Below are positions 50,458-63,380 of a stretch of 64,000 nucleotides of DNA, in pieces. The DNA is taken from positions 1,195,501-1,259,500 of the forward strand of contig CM024183.1 of NCBI GenBank assembly GCA_013433145.1, written 5' to 3'. The position numbers and the translations under genes were made by a program. The DNA is from Ascaris suum. Its lineage: Eukaryota > Nematoda > Chromadorea > Rhabditida > Ascarididae. The stretch's first letter is position 1, and each line of letters starts with the position of its first letter. The notes under the pieces were generated by a model. That model was given only the letters and a program-made list of their open reading frames with translations. It had not been told where the DNA came from and searched no databases.

Positions 50458-50756
50458 AAAAGCATGATCGGGCCACACTCGAAGAAAATGATTGTGACAG
50501 CGAGCCTGGCGAGTTACAAAATAAAACTTGCATCTTTCGATGTGGGAACTTGTCTGAGCCACACTCTAAAACAAAGCTTAGTTCCACTTCATATGGTTGC
50601 ATTTTCTCATACGGAGCCAAGTTGGAATCAAGCTACGCGTGTGGTCTAGTCATATTTTCTCCTTCAATTATTTTTTTCCTGTGCAATTTTTCTCGTATCC
50701 GTTTTTATCGGATTTTCCGGACAGTAATTTTTGCCCTAATAATTAGTGATTTAAGA

Positions 50757-53700
50757 ATGGTGCGGCGTAGCAATCACCGAGATTTGTTCCGAATTGAAGT
50801 AAGGCGAATGATGGAAGAAGTTGCGCAGAAGGTATCATTACTACTTTATTTTAGTATTAATCGATACTGTTGTAGATTTGTATAGTTTGGCTTATATTTG
50901 ATTTTAAATCTCGTGGTTCCATTTTGCGCACCCGAGGATGAAAAAATCTAGCTCTCCCCTCTCTCCATCCCTTCCCTCCCCCCCCCCCCCCCCCACTTTC
51001 ACTGCAATCCGCATTATGTAGATTGTAAAGATTAAAGGATTACTTTATCCAAGATTCACTTATTGCATTGGCCATTAAATTTATTTTCTAGTAATATTTA
51101 TAAGAGGGTTTGGATTAAATTTAGTTTCGATCCCAATTGCGACCGGAACTTGGATCGGATCTGATCAACGACGGTGTAGAAGTGGTTTCGGCATGGCCGG
51201 AGTCCAAGTTGGGCAATCGCCTAACCGTAACAGGAAATAGCCCCAGCATATCTCCAATTGTCATAAAAACTCCGACCCGAAGCCCAATCAATGCCAGATT
51301 TAACCTAGGGTAATGAATGGATACGTTAGAAAATGATTTTGCATAATATTGTAGTTTAACAATTGGTCACTTTGGGATATTTTTTATCAATCAATGAAAG
51401 AAAGAAATATACAGAAAATTCGACTGATTTTCTTTTTTATTTGCTATTTGAAACTATCGAAATGCATTATATTACGTTGATTATTTTTTTCAGAATTGTC
51501 GAGGACTTCTCGATTTATCGCCTGAAATTTTGATTAAAATATTTCAATATGTTGGTACAATGAATCCCGATGATTGTATATCAGAGGTATTGCTTGAAAT
51601 TTTTATTTATTTTATTAAATTATAAGATTTTATTTTTTTTTTCTTGGTGAATTCTTTTTTCTCGTTATACTTTATCGGTGAGAAAAGTTTTTTCTTTTAA
51701 TTGTTAGGTTTTTTTTTTTCGATTCTGCAAATTGTCACTATGCATTATGAGGTCTTATCAGCATGAAAGTTTAGTATTTGTTCATCTACCAGTTCGGTGG
51801 GTCTCAATTGCAGTGGAGATCGTTGATGGGTATAGTCCATACCGTGAAACAACCACTTGCTATGAAGTTTCTTGTCTTGTGCATTTGCTATGAAAAGTGT
51901 TGTTTGAGTTTGAGCTGTTTAATTTATATATTCATAGAACTCTTCATATCGTAGTGTTGAGTTTAAAACCCCAGGGGCTTGAAAAGAAACATTTCTTCGC
52001 TGATTTTCTTTTTTTTTAATGAAGGTGGTGATCTGGTGAGCAGAATTGTAAGAGCGCATGTTTTATCAATATATCCGTCGAATATTTCCTTTTATTTCAT
52101 ATTGGTAGAGTATATTTTCAAGCGTACAATAACACATCGGTGACGATTAAACCTTTTATCATATTTTAGCGCTTTTTTTTTGCACTGGGGAATGTGGGGG
52201 GGGGGGGGGTGCAGATAACATTTCAAGTCAAGTAGGTTGTTGTGGGGAGGGGAATATTTGTATAATGGCTTTCACGCAATAAAGTTTCAAAGTTTGATGA
52301 GTGCGCATATTTTTGAGTAGAAGAATCCTGATACTCACAATAGCTTTTTCACTACAATTATGCCAAAAAGCATGAACCTGCAGAAAAGGAGAGCAAGTTG
52401 GCAAATAAAGCGCAATTTGAGCCATGGGTATATCCTGAATCAAGATCACGCCTACAGTATCATTTAGCTTTAGCTCCTAGGGCTTATGAACTAAAATTAT
52501 TCCGTACATATGCACAGACTTACTGGGCATATTTGCATTTACGGACCTTGTCGTAATTTTTTTCCCCAGGTAACCACAAAATATGGCGTAACTCTGTCTT
52601 CATGGTTGGATAAGTTTCTCACCGTAAGCATCTACGGGCAACAGTAAGCACCTGTTTCAATAAATCTCTGTCTCAGCATTAGGGGATGCGAATATCACTT
52701 CCCGTACACATATGCAATGTGCTGAATTCTGTGAAATTGATTAACAAATTAATCATCGTTACGACGGGAATGATTTATCTATTTTAGAGATCAAGGAGGG
52801 GATAAAGATAAAGAGTTCATTACAAATTTTCTAGGAGTTAGCAAGCACCTCGAAGAGGAATGATAATTTGAAAGAGGAGGTCGAACGAACGATCGTTAAA
52901 GGAATGCTGAATTTACGGAAAGTGTGCCGTCGTTTCTCGTTTATAATCGATTCATATGCATATTATTTACCGAAATTTCTACTGCGAGGTGGAATTCGAA
53001 TTCGGGTATGATTTAATGTTTATTTCATATTTTTATGAGTTGTAAGGAACGCTTAGTGGCATTATTGGTTTTATTGGTTTTTTTTTAAATTTTTATTGAG
53101 GACATAGGGTTTCGTTTTCGCTGACAATTTTTTATGGACGCTAGTGGACGAATTATGAGAATCAAATTTCTTTCTGGATTTATTCGCTTCCTAAATTCGG
53201 ATTTTCCATATTTCAAGACGTATTTTAATGTTGCTTGAATAATAAGCTGTCGATCAGTTTAATTAGAAAAAATCTCAGCATTGAGAAAAATTTTCCCCTG
53301 CTGACTTTAGTCTTAGGGATGGCTTAATCTTGGCATTAATCTTTGAGATCGGTTAATCTTGATGTTGGCGTTGAAGATTTTTGAAGAAAAATAATTTTCT
53401 CTAATTAAAAAAAAATTCCCATCAAAACCACCCACTCCAAGCTATCAATGCCATGGCCTTCGCAATCCGTATTTGAATATTGTAAGTTTGCAGCTGCCTA
53501 AGAAATATTCATTTGTGGCTATTGGGCACTTATAGGTTGTAGTAGCATGATCCAAGAGCATAACCTTTCTCGTTGATCGTCTTCTCTATGCGGATGTTCG
53601 ATGTGCCCATAGACTGAATAAATTGTGAAGCCGTTTTTTCTGCAAATTTGCATACTAGTGGTATGTGATGAAAATCGCTTTTGCACATTCATTATTAAGT

Positions 53701-56700
53701 TGTAGGCGGAAGTGTCCAAAGAATATCATTACCTTTTATGGTCAAGTTGGAGGTAATTTTTCGATGGATTTTGATATGATTACGAATATCAAAAAGTTTT
53801 ACATGTACTGCCATTCGATGAGGTTGATTGTTGCAGTCGAAACCGCACAATGCGGAGCACGGAATGGTCGTTATATATAGGTATGGATGGAAAGAGAAGG
53901 TTACAATATGCACTCCAGTCACTGATATACCCGTCCGTATGAGGTTTACTTTTCGATTGCCTCAACATTTCCTTTATAAATGTTTTTTTAACAGTCACAG
54001 TAAAAAGTTTTGTTGTGGCGGTGTAATGTCCTAGTTGTTAAGGTTGGGTTTTGTCATCGCCCATTTTACCCTGTCGTAAGATGGGAAAGGGGAGGAATTT
54101 ATTCCTATCCTTCGCTTTATTGCTACCCTCCCCCCCCCTTCCCCTCCCCCGTTTCATACTGCTATCTGTTTGAATTGTTTATGCACCTGGAACTTTTGTT
54201 ACATGAAATCGAACTTTTATCTTCCACTTGGGAGAGAAATATTGGGGCTGAGGAAGAAATTATTGCTCTCTCGATGGATAGAAAACGGGATGCATCTTTC
54301 TCTCCTTTAAGTAATATGTCGTTCTTCTCCTTCTCTTCGCCGTAACAGCCGCATTGGCAATATTGACTAGTTTTAGTGTTTAAGCTTTCAAATAGTCTCA
54401 TATTATCTGTTGCGGCTGTGAAAGTGAGGGGCGTCGATTTTAAATAACAACCGCTTTTTGTTTACACTCGACAAATAGTTTTAACCTTCATGCTCCTACC
54501 AAAGACGCATTTCGTTATGTTTTCGTCAGCGGACATCTATGGAGTCCTGAGACTTTTTTGTTCCTGAGAGGATATAGTGGTGAGCGATAATGGATATCCA
54601 TGCGTGGTAATGCTATGTTAGACTTGGCTTGTGATTTTGATCGTGAGCTGGATAAGGGACAAGTGAGGTGGTGGGAGAGTATAAATCTGAAGGACTGATG
54701 AACTCATTCAGAATGGAAATATTTTTCTGCTTGTATTTCTTACGCAGGTAGAAACCTTATAAGATTGTTTGCAGTCATTTTAAAGTCGGTGGACGTTTGG
54801 TGATCGATGATCTTTTTGTCGATGATGACTTAATTACTGCATTAACCCGCGTTGACCTTTCCAAGGTGTGGTTTGTCTTACTTGTTGTTGAAGAAGAAAA
54901 AATTGTTTTTTATCTTTGGTGCGTTATATCTTTGCATTTTTTTCTCTCCTGAAATAATTTTAATAATAAGAAGGGATTTAAGAGTAGGGGAAAGTTGAGC
55001 TATGGGTATATTTCCGGTCGGAATGTGCATTTGATTGAAAATATTTCTTAGAGCTGAAAATCATGATAGGGACATTTATTTGGTGGCATTGAAATTTTTT
55101 TCACATTTAAGTCCAAAAATTTAATTCTGCCTGTGTTTTATTGAACACTTTTTTCATAGAATTTTTCATATTAGTAGCTGAATGAATTTGCATTCAATTT
55201 TTCTTGCTTTTTATTTTATGGGATGCAGTGTGATTAATGAATGAGTGAGGTTTGTCGATTTGTGACCTCTCGGTTCGTGAAGAGGAGAGAGACGAATAAA
55301 ACAACTGCTTAGAGATTTCTGTGGATAGTGGCTAGATGAAATTTTATGCGGAATTTTTGGCTAATTATGTTCGTGTCGATCGGAATCATATGTGCACTAA
55401 AACTTCTTTGCATTCTTTTTTTTGCCTCGCTGTAACGAAATTAATTACTAGTCTCCTTCTCCTTCTCTTCCAATAGGTGCTTCCATCCACTCTTAGCCTT
55501 CCTTCTTCCTTTCATTTTCGTAAATGCAACACTCTGAGGCATGGAGCACTAAAAAATGGTGCCGAACTTAGAGTTAGTGCTCGAAGCTAAATCTGCGTAT
55601 CGTTTCTTCAAGCATCCAAATTGTTGATACTATGAATCAATGAGGCATTTTTGCACATCCAGAGGTGATTGTATTTCTGCGAAATGATAGCAGTTGACAG
55701 TTTGTATTTCTGGACAAACTAGCATCTCAGTTTAGGTGCGATCATGATCGATCGTTGGGCAATCGTATTGAGGCAAAATTTTCTTGAGTTCAGCAAAATC
55801 AGCTGATGGCAATTTAGCGCATATGATATGAATATAATTGTTTAAATTTATATTCATATCATATGGCAAGTCTGATGTAATGAATAAAGTTGCTTAAATT
55901 TCAAAACTTTATATTCGCTTACGAAGTTACGCCTTTTGTATTTTTTTAATCGATGCTTTTTCCACATCTTTCAGGTAAAAGAAGTTCTTTTTACGCGTAT
56001 TGTCGGAGCGGAATTGAGGAGCGAAACAACGATGCTTACATTTCTAGATCAAGTTCGATTTGCAAAGAGTATTCGTTTCTTTGGAAACTTTTGTGATGAT
56101 GAACTCTTTCTCAATGATCCTGCCATAAACGAGGTCGTCGAACGGAAGTGAGTTTAGTTTTATTTTCTTTCAAGAGCAGATGATTATGACTTATGGAAGG
56201 GCGAGGTTGCGCTTGTATGTAGTATTGGTTGAGCGAATCTCGAGCTTTTGAAGTAGTATTCCTTGAGCGAATCTCGTGCTCAACTAGGAGGGCTCGCATG
56301 TATCAGAGAGACCCTGAGCTTCATTGAGAGGATATTACATCACGCTGAGCGTACCTGGAGTTTGATAACTAGCCTTCTGATCTTGAAATCGCCCACGAAG
56401 CAGCTGGGTTATATAGCTAAGTGGCTTCGAAACTCGAGCTCGGAGCATTTTTCTCTGAATTTAAAAATACTGTGCGCCTAAGCTTAGAATCATGGGTTGC
56501 GAAGTGAGTCAGGGATGGTTTTGTGCCTTGGATTACTGAACTAGATTGAAGCTCGAAGCGACATTTCGGTGGTATATATAGGGAAATTATTGGGATTTTC
56601 GAGGTTTGTCGTTCGAGAAAATTTCTGACGTTTTTCTCCTTTTATTTTCAGTATTTGCAAACAACAGTTTGCCATCGAGGTTCACTTTTCACTGCAGTAT

Positions 56701-57272
56701 GTCACTATCATAACTTCTAACCCGAAAATTTTCCTAGTTGAGCTTATCTTGCTGAAAAGTAACAGGTGTGTACAAATTTCGCTATTGTTTTCTATTATTT
56801 TCCGGATTCTTTTGTATTCTTTGCGCACTATTTAATATTCCTCAGGTATAACGGTGCCCATCTACCTTTGTTTTTTGAATAAGCCTGTAGTGTTGAATAT
56901 TTTGTTCCTTTTTTTTGTAGGTCAAGGCATTTTTAACCATGTTGTGGAGTTATATGATTACGTGATTGTGCAGCCGAGTGAACGTGACTTCTTGATAGTA
57001 GATTTGCGAACAACAAAGCAAGACAAAACATTGAATGATTTTATTGTTTACTTCGAAAGGGATCACTTCATTTATTTTTCTCTTGTTATTTGATTGAAGA
57101 ACTGTGAATGTTTTGCAGCGGAGATAATGAAAACTCGTACTTAGATGCTTCAAGATTGGATGCAATCTATAGGAAGTCGGTTGGTACTCGTCGCAAACAA
57201 AGAGATAAGGCACGTCGTCGAGCATTCAATAAACGAATAAAGAGGACTGCTAAAGAAGAGCCACTTGATTAG
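50757..57272 (+). CDS. F-box domain protein, nine exons
   Basis: Exons: 50757-50831, 51494-51586, 52835-53005, 53706-53752, 54775-54865, 55975-56147, 56652-56758, 56921 to about 57090, and 57119-57272. The first eight join in phase. The F-box reads LLDLSPEILIKIFQYVG (about residues 30-46), is interrupted by a charged insert of about 30 residues, and resumes as LRKVCRRFSFIID (about 83-95). F-box proteins link substrates to Skp1-Cullin ubiquitin ligases. No WD40, LRR or FBA domain is recognised after it. The last exon encodes a very basic tail (RRKQRDKARRR, KRIKR), a possible nuclear signal. Exon 8 to 9 cannot be joined in phase with an ordinary donor, and exon 8 runs into TGA at 57091, so the true C-terminus is unsure. 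The frame is open upstream of the ATG to 50406, so the start could lie earlier. Confidence 0.78.
50981..50995. repeat. Poly-C run in F-box intron 1
   Basis: A run of about 15 C's in a longer C/T-rich patch (50955-50995), soon after the first F-box exon. Confidence 0.85.
55820..55865. repeat. Perfect 18-bp inverted repeat with 10-base loop
   Basis: CATATGATATGAATATAA at 55820-55837 is exactly complementary to 55848-55865, with TTGTTTAAAT as the loop. It lies in intron 5 of the F-box gene, about 110 bp before exon 6. An RNA stem of this size could affect splicing, or it could be a transposon footprint; neither is shown. Confidence 0.9.
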
Positions 57273-57795
57273 CGTTCATTGTTTTAGTGATTTACTTTCT
57301 TAAATGAAACTTTACCATCCCATCGTTGTGATCTTATAGGATTTTTGGTGTAGCAGTATCGCTTTGTTTGTTGTAATAATTGCTTCATACCTGCATTTGT
57401 TTAAGAAATGTTTGCATGTTCTTATTAGCTGGATAAATTTGTTATAATAGGTGAGAAATGAGTGAGGATTGCACGTTATGCATTTTTTGCAAATATATCC
57501 ATTAAGGTAGACGATAACGTGGATATTAGGTGATGAAATATTACATCGTTGCTTTTCTTTGTATGCTTGATCGGTTATGCATTCATAGGCCAAAGTGTTC
57601 TTCTTTTTTTTTCTTGCGTTGATCTGTGGTGAATTGAGTTGAATTGCTTATCGTTTTTCAAAAATCGATATTTCTTATCGATGTTGTTAGTTAGCAACAA
57701 ATTATAGACAATTCAGCGATGATTTAATTATACCTATACAATTTTGTCGCCATAGTTTTTTGCGATTTGTACCTATATTATACCTATACAACTGT

Positions 57796-57844
<49 letters not shown>

Positions 57845-59227
57845 CACATATGTATCGATAAATAAAATTTTGCAGGAAATGCGAAATGATTGAATATGTA
57901 TATCGGTATATCATATATCGTTTACTTTTCCTCAGTTTTTGTTCGTTGATTGCTGCGAATTCGTCGATTTGCCGTTATCATTGCATTTTCATGATGAATG
58001 GAATGAAAGGATTTCAAGGAGAAGAAAAGCTTATTTGCCAAAAACGAAGAAAGCAATTGTTTGGAGGTTCCTGCTCCAGCAACTTTCATGTTTTTTTTCT
58101 TGACTAAGAGGAGAGGGAGAGGCATAGGTTGCTTAGGACAGGTCTGAATGATTATGCAGTTGGGGGATAGGGAGATATTCTGTGATCAATTCTTTATGAG
58201 CTTCACTTCTATCTGCTTTCCTTCATTTCTCATATTTATCTATGAAAGTATTACTTCCTCTCATTTGTCTGTAATTTTTGCATGAATTTATTTTGTTTAA
58301 CACTAATTACGGTTGAATAATTACGGTGCTCAAAATTACTTGATTTGTTATACCTCGTGTTTAATTTCAGTGCTTTCAAAATGCTTTTATTTTGACATTC
58401 GATTTCCTAAATACAAATATTTCTGTTGATCAGTGTTCATGCATGAAGTTGACTATTACCAATAATTAGGTGTCAGAGCGGTTATCGAATTTCTCGACTG
58501 GAGGAAGTGGGACCGAGGAGGGGCGAGAGAGAAAGACGAGAAGAGGGGCGGGTCGCGCACGTCTTTGCAAGGAGCTGTTTGAATTTCACAACTTTGCAAG
58601 GGAAAGGATTAGAGCTGTATAAAGCTTTCCAACAAATCCAGATCGATGAGATGTATGAGTCTTAAGGTGACAGTGCGTTTGAAAACATTATCGAACGATG
58701 GTTATCGTTTTGCTTCCTTGAGTTGTTGACCATCAACAATTGTCTTGGCGGCTTGTGATCTTAACAGTAATTTTTAAATTAGTAGCCCCAATTTTCTGAT
58801 GGAAGTTTGATCTCAATTATAAATGTGGAAAGATATTTCATTATTTCGTAAATTTTATCAGATGATAAGCGAATAAACATGTTCTCAGTTGGAGTTTACT
58901 GAAATTAGGTACAACTCATACAATCGAATAGCATAAAAAGGACCTAGGAATGGGAGGATAGCGATACCAAAATGATACCTTAGATCTGTAGCTTATTTTA
59001 TCCTCATAAAAAACACACACACACTAACTCCACTGTAAATGGGTGAAAGCTTGGAAAACGAGGAAATAGGAAGTAGATATTTTAGCCACTAAAGGAACGA
59101 CTCGTGAAGAATGGAGAGGGAGGGAGGGAGGGGAGGGGGCATTAAGTTATTACACTTAGATTTAGTTCACGGATAGAACTGAATGATGGAATGCTAGGTG
59201 GACTGAAGCAGCTGATGTAATTTGCAG
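57273..59227. other. Downstream of the F-box gene, no gene seen
   Basis: Contains a (GA)n tract at 57798-57842 and a purine-rich, GC-raised patch at about 58490-58560. Open frames are short and unsupported. Confidence 0.5.
57798..57842. repeat. (GA)n microsatellite
   Basis: About 22 perfect AG units. Confidence 0.95.
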
Positions 59228-59527
59228 AGCACAAAGCTGAAACAAATCGCCGGAATAACGGTGTTACTAACAAATGTTACTGTCTTTCTGATGTCTAATG
59301 CTTACGCTCGGATCATCCACATTTCAAATCGCCCTCAAATGAAATCTTTCCTTGATAACCGTCCTACCACGCGGGGAGGCGGAGGGGAGATGGGGGAGAC
59401 GAGGAGGGGATCAAGAGTGAGGTTTACGCCTAGGGGCATCTTCTATTGTGTAACGAAGACGACTAGTTGGGTCAACATTCATCGAAGCAAATTGCACATC
59501 ACTAGTTTTCATGTGTTGATTCTCTAA
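59228..59527 (+). CDS. Possible terminal exon, unidentified
   Basis: An acceptor-like TGTAATTTGCAG precedes a phase-0 frame of 99 codons ending in TAA. The first 30 residues are hydrophobic with a possible membrane segment (ITVLLTNVTVFLMS). The middle is Gly/Arg-rich because of a purine-rich stretch. No upstream partner exon or family is recognised, so it may be chance. Confidence 0.2.
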   Translation, partial: STKLKQIAGITVLLTNVTVFLMSNAYARIIHISNRPQMKSFLDNRPTTRGGGGEMGETRRGSRVRFTPRGIFYCVTKTTSWVNIHRSKLHITSFHVLIL

Positions 59528-60549
59528 CATAAGGACTCTGGATATCGCTATTTCAGTGACTCGCTTTTGCATTGTTTACTTAACAGAAGAAGCAATTTGT
59601 GCACATCAAAAAAAAAAAAAAGCGTTTCGTTACGATCGCTTCAAAAGCGCAACGTTTATATAGAATTACAGAAATTAAAAAAAAAAAAAACATCTGGAAA
59701 TTATAAAAAAGACTGTCACTAATATGAAACAGCTGCCTAATTTGCTTTTATTATCGATTAATGGGTCTATTGATTTATCGCTTAATTACCATTAGGCGAT
59801 ATTTACATCTAGACGATATATACAAATTTCTGCTCTAAAATTATAGTGATCGGAAAAGAGAGTTGATTAATATCGCGATGATACTCTTCTTTTCTTTTAT
59901 TTTTGCCTAATTTCAGAAAAAAAAAACGCCCTTTATCGATGTGTTTTTCTATGTAAATATATTAAATTTACATATTCTTTATTAATTTGTTTAAGAGAAT
60001 ATAATTTAGTATGATTATCGATCGATTTGAAAAAGTTCAACATAAGAGAAAAATCTTTAATATAAAATCTCCAAAATATAAATATTTTGGAGCAAAAAAA
60101 AAAAGATCGAGAATATTCTAAAATAATACTCTTGAAAAATATTCATAAAAAAGCAGAAAAAAAAATGGAATTTAAATAATTAGAAAAAAAATGGAATCAA
60201 TCGTTAATGAGGGGATTTTATTAAATAGTAATGCATTTCCCATAATAAAATTAAAACAACATCGCTTTATGAGAACGATTTTTACATCTTTTTTTTTTTC
60301 TTCAAAAAGGTAAGTTACAAATAGAAGCGTCAACTTTTGCACATGCTTTTAACGTATGCCCGTTCATTTAGCCCTTTTTTTTTTTGCTGATGTCATTATT
60401 TCCTCGTCGCTCGTTGTGGCGCTTTCGTCGATATTTTAACGAATCGAGGAATCGTGCAATGCAGGATAGCGTTTTTGTAAGCCGCTTAGCTCGATAAAAT
60501 CCTGACCGGTTTCACTCATTCCCAAACTTTAGAAATATCCGACGATATG

Positions 60550-60632
60550 TTTATTTATTTATTTATTTATTGATTTATTTATTTATTTATTTACTTATTT
60601 GTTTATCTATTTGTTTATTAATTTATTTTAGT
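60550..60632. repeat. (TTTA)n tetranucleotide microsatellite
   Basis: Near-perfect TTTA/ATTT units with three or four substitutions, becoming degenerate after 60600. Confidence 0.9.
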
Positions 60633-62677
60633 TGCTCATTTATATTTATATTTACTCATATTTACATTTACATTTATATAGACTTAACAATAAAGAAAAT
60701 TTTTCCATTTCAGCTTGGCTGCAGTTACCCTTTTTTTAAAATTTAACGTAGATCGCCGATTACATCTATTAAATCTCACCAACTGTAACCTTCTTTAGTC
60801 ATGAAGATCCATCAAAACTTACAAATCTTTTTCAAAATGAAGCACAAAACTTATGTGTTATAATGCGCTATAGGTTTACAGCATTGGTTGCTATATGATA
60901 CGAGCAAAATGAAGAGACAATCAGCTAAATTTGCATAATATACATTTCTGCATTCCGATCGTCTAGTCCACTAATTTTAAATGTCCAGATGAAACAATAA
61001 ATGCGCCAAGTGACATACATTCATATTTCAATTAATTTGATCGCTTGCATAGATCTTCTATAAATGACCTTTTTTTTGCGATCCGATGGCCGTAAAACAA
61101 AAATCAATCGATATTGGATATATGCAGATTTTTCTCATTCTTAAATTTTGGGCTGTCGGAAAAAACGCGACCAACATGAGCAATATTCCATGAAACAGAT
61201 CAACCATGGTGTATCAGATATCCTGAAAGAGAGGTCCTATCATCCATGCAGACTCATATCGCACATACCATTCACATCAAATTACCGAATACTCAGAGGG
61301 ACTCATTACCTTCCTTGCACCCAGCTTCCCACTGTAGTGTAATTAATGGATAAACATAGAGACTCCTATCATCTGCGATAATTTTTACACACATATTGCA
61401 CAAGCTCTTCTTATCACTATGCGCGCATATCATCATTGCTCTTATCATTTTTTTATCACTATTATAACTATTATCATGTTTAGCATAGATAAATATATAC
61501 ACATGCAAAGACCACGTTTACAAATCTAAATTTGCAAAGAATAAATAAATAAATGAGTTTTCGTAGAAAAAATTTGCATTTTTTTTTTCTTATTATCGTA
61601 TTTTGTGCTTTGATGAAAGAATTCGAATCGATTTTCGAGTTAAAACTTTCAATTTCAATTGAAACTATTGATGAGATAAATACGAAACATTTAAATATGA
61701 TGAAATGAACGAGAGAAAAAAATTAAAAAAATAAAGACTCGACATTTCTAGAACTAAACGTATAATGGAAAATATTTTTATAAACGAATTGAGCAAAAAA
61801 AAAAGATGGTATAAGAATTTGAAAAATATGGTTTTGAAAAAAACAAGAGAGAATGATTGTGTTAAGAAAAATTCTCTTATTTTTTCTAGTTGACCTCTTT
61901 ATATACTTTAAAAAAAAAGAGGTTTTTTTTAAATTAGTTTTTTTTTTTTTTTGAAATGCTATCTTGGATTCAATTATATATAGAAATAAACAATTAAAAT
62001 ATAATAATTTGCTTATTTATACCTCGAAAATTAATTAGCAAATTAGTTTTTCTACCGTATACTTGTTGATATAAACCCCTATGTGATTTATTAGCATTTC
62101 ATCGATGCGTACAATATTGCTCATTGTAATAATTTTCATTTCTAAATGAAAACGTCTTTTTTTTCGCAAATCTCTTATTGAGGTAATAAGTGCAATTGAA
62201 TAATCGATTTTTCAAGAAATTTTTTAACGAATTTTTTGAGGAAGTTTTTTATTGATTTTTCGAGAAAATTCAAAAAATTTAAATGCGGCTTTTAGTAAAT
62301 ATAATTGTTGCATAAATTTATATTGAAATATCTATTTTTGAAAGCGTTAAATTTCCACACTGATGTAACGTTGATCAAATATGTAGGCGTAATGCGGCTG
62401 TCAAAAATGAATCGTTTAGCGGATTAAAGGTAATAAATTGAAGCTTTACGTCGGAAACTTTTTCATTGATAATGACAGCTAGATAGGTGGATGAGTTGTC
62501 GATTCTTTAAGCTACTGATACGAATCTTTATGTGAACAGTGATTAACTGTTGATAAGAATCTTGCATCGTTTATTTTTTTTGCAGCGTAAAAATTCCTTT
62601 GTGCTAATGCTAAGCTTTCTATTAGCTTTTCCACATTAAAAATTTTCCACATTATTTTTGCAATTTCATCATTTAGT

Positions 62678-62785
62678 ATTATTGTTATCATTATTACTGT
62701 TATTATTATCATTATTACTATTATTATTATCACTACTGTTATTATTATTGTTATTGTTAATACTGCTATTATTATCAATATCATT
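62678..62785. repeat. Degenerate (ATT)n trinucleotide repeat
   Basis: Runs of ATTATT broken by ATC, GTT and ACT triplets. On the minus strand this reads as Asn-rich peptide. Confidence 0.85.
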
Positions 62786-63358
62786 ATCACTACTGATAAC
62801 ATCAGCTTGATTATAGTTGTGTTTATTACCATCATTTTTATCAACGTTACTATTATTTCTATTTTTGCCTCTCTTTTTTCTCAAATTTTGCTCCAATTAT
62901 TGAAACGTTTTCTTGTTTGAAGAGTGAAAACTTTTTAAAATTTTCTAACCCAATTAAACTCATAACTATTCAGCTTTTTTTTCATTTCCTATATCGGCGT
63001 AAATGTTGTTGAGTATTCTTTTATTGATGCCTTAGAGCAATTGAAATTTTCAACTATATCTTTACATAGATTAATATGACTATCATATAACTGTATGATA
63101 TGCATATCGTTAAAATAATTTGCATATTTATAGAAAATTTGAAACGATAAGATAATAAGTGATATTCTGATCGAATGATCGTTGCGATGCCATTTTTCTT
63201 TCATTTTCCCTATCCCTTTTTTTGTGCTATATAAACGTAAAATAACGCTGATTTACTTTCCAGCTTGTGAAAAATATGTTTGATTTGAATTGCTTATCCA
63301 ATTATGTGTAGTCATTTATGCAAGAAAAAAAAATTATACACCTGTAATTTTGGGTTTC

Positions 63359-63380
63359 GTCACACCTCTGCAGGTGTGAC
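63359..63380. repeat. 9-bp perfect hairpin with CTGC loop
   Basis: GTCACACCT at 63359-63367 pairs with AGGTGTGAC at 63372-63380 across a four-base loop. It is not the histone 3' hairpin sequence, and no gene is adjacent. Confidence 0.8.

Noticed and set aside
53665..53880. 71-codon plus-strand ORF overlapping F-box exon 4
   Set aside because: It is in a different frame from the phase-consistent exon 53706-53752 and is a shadow.
62512..62896. Asn-rich and Ile/Thr-rich minus-strand ORFs
   Set aside because: They are produced by the degenerate ATT repeat and have no splice or domain support.
63359..63380. Histone mRNA 3' hairpin
   Set aside because: The stem sequence does not match the conserved histone stem-loop and no histone gene is nearby.
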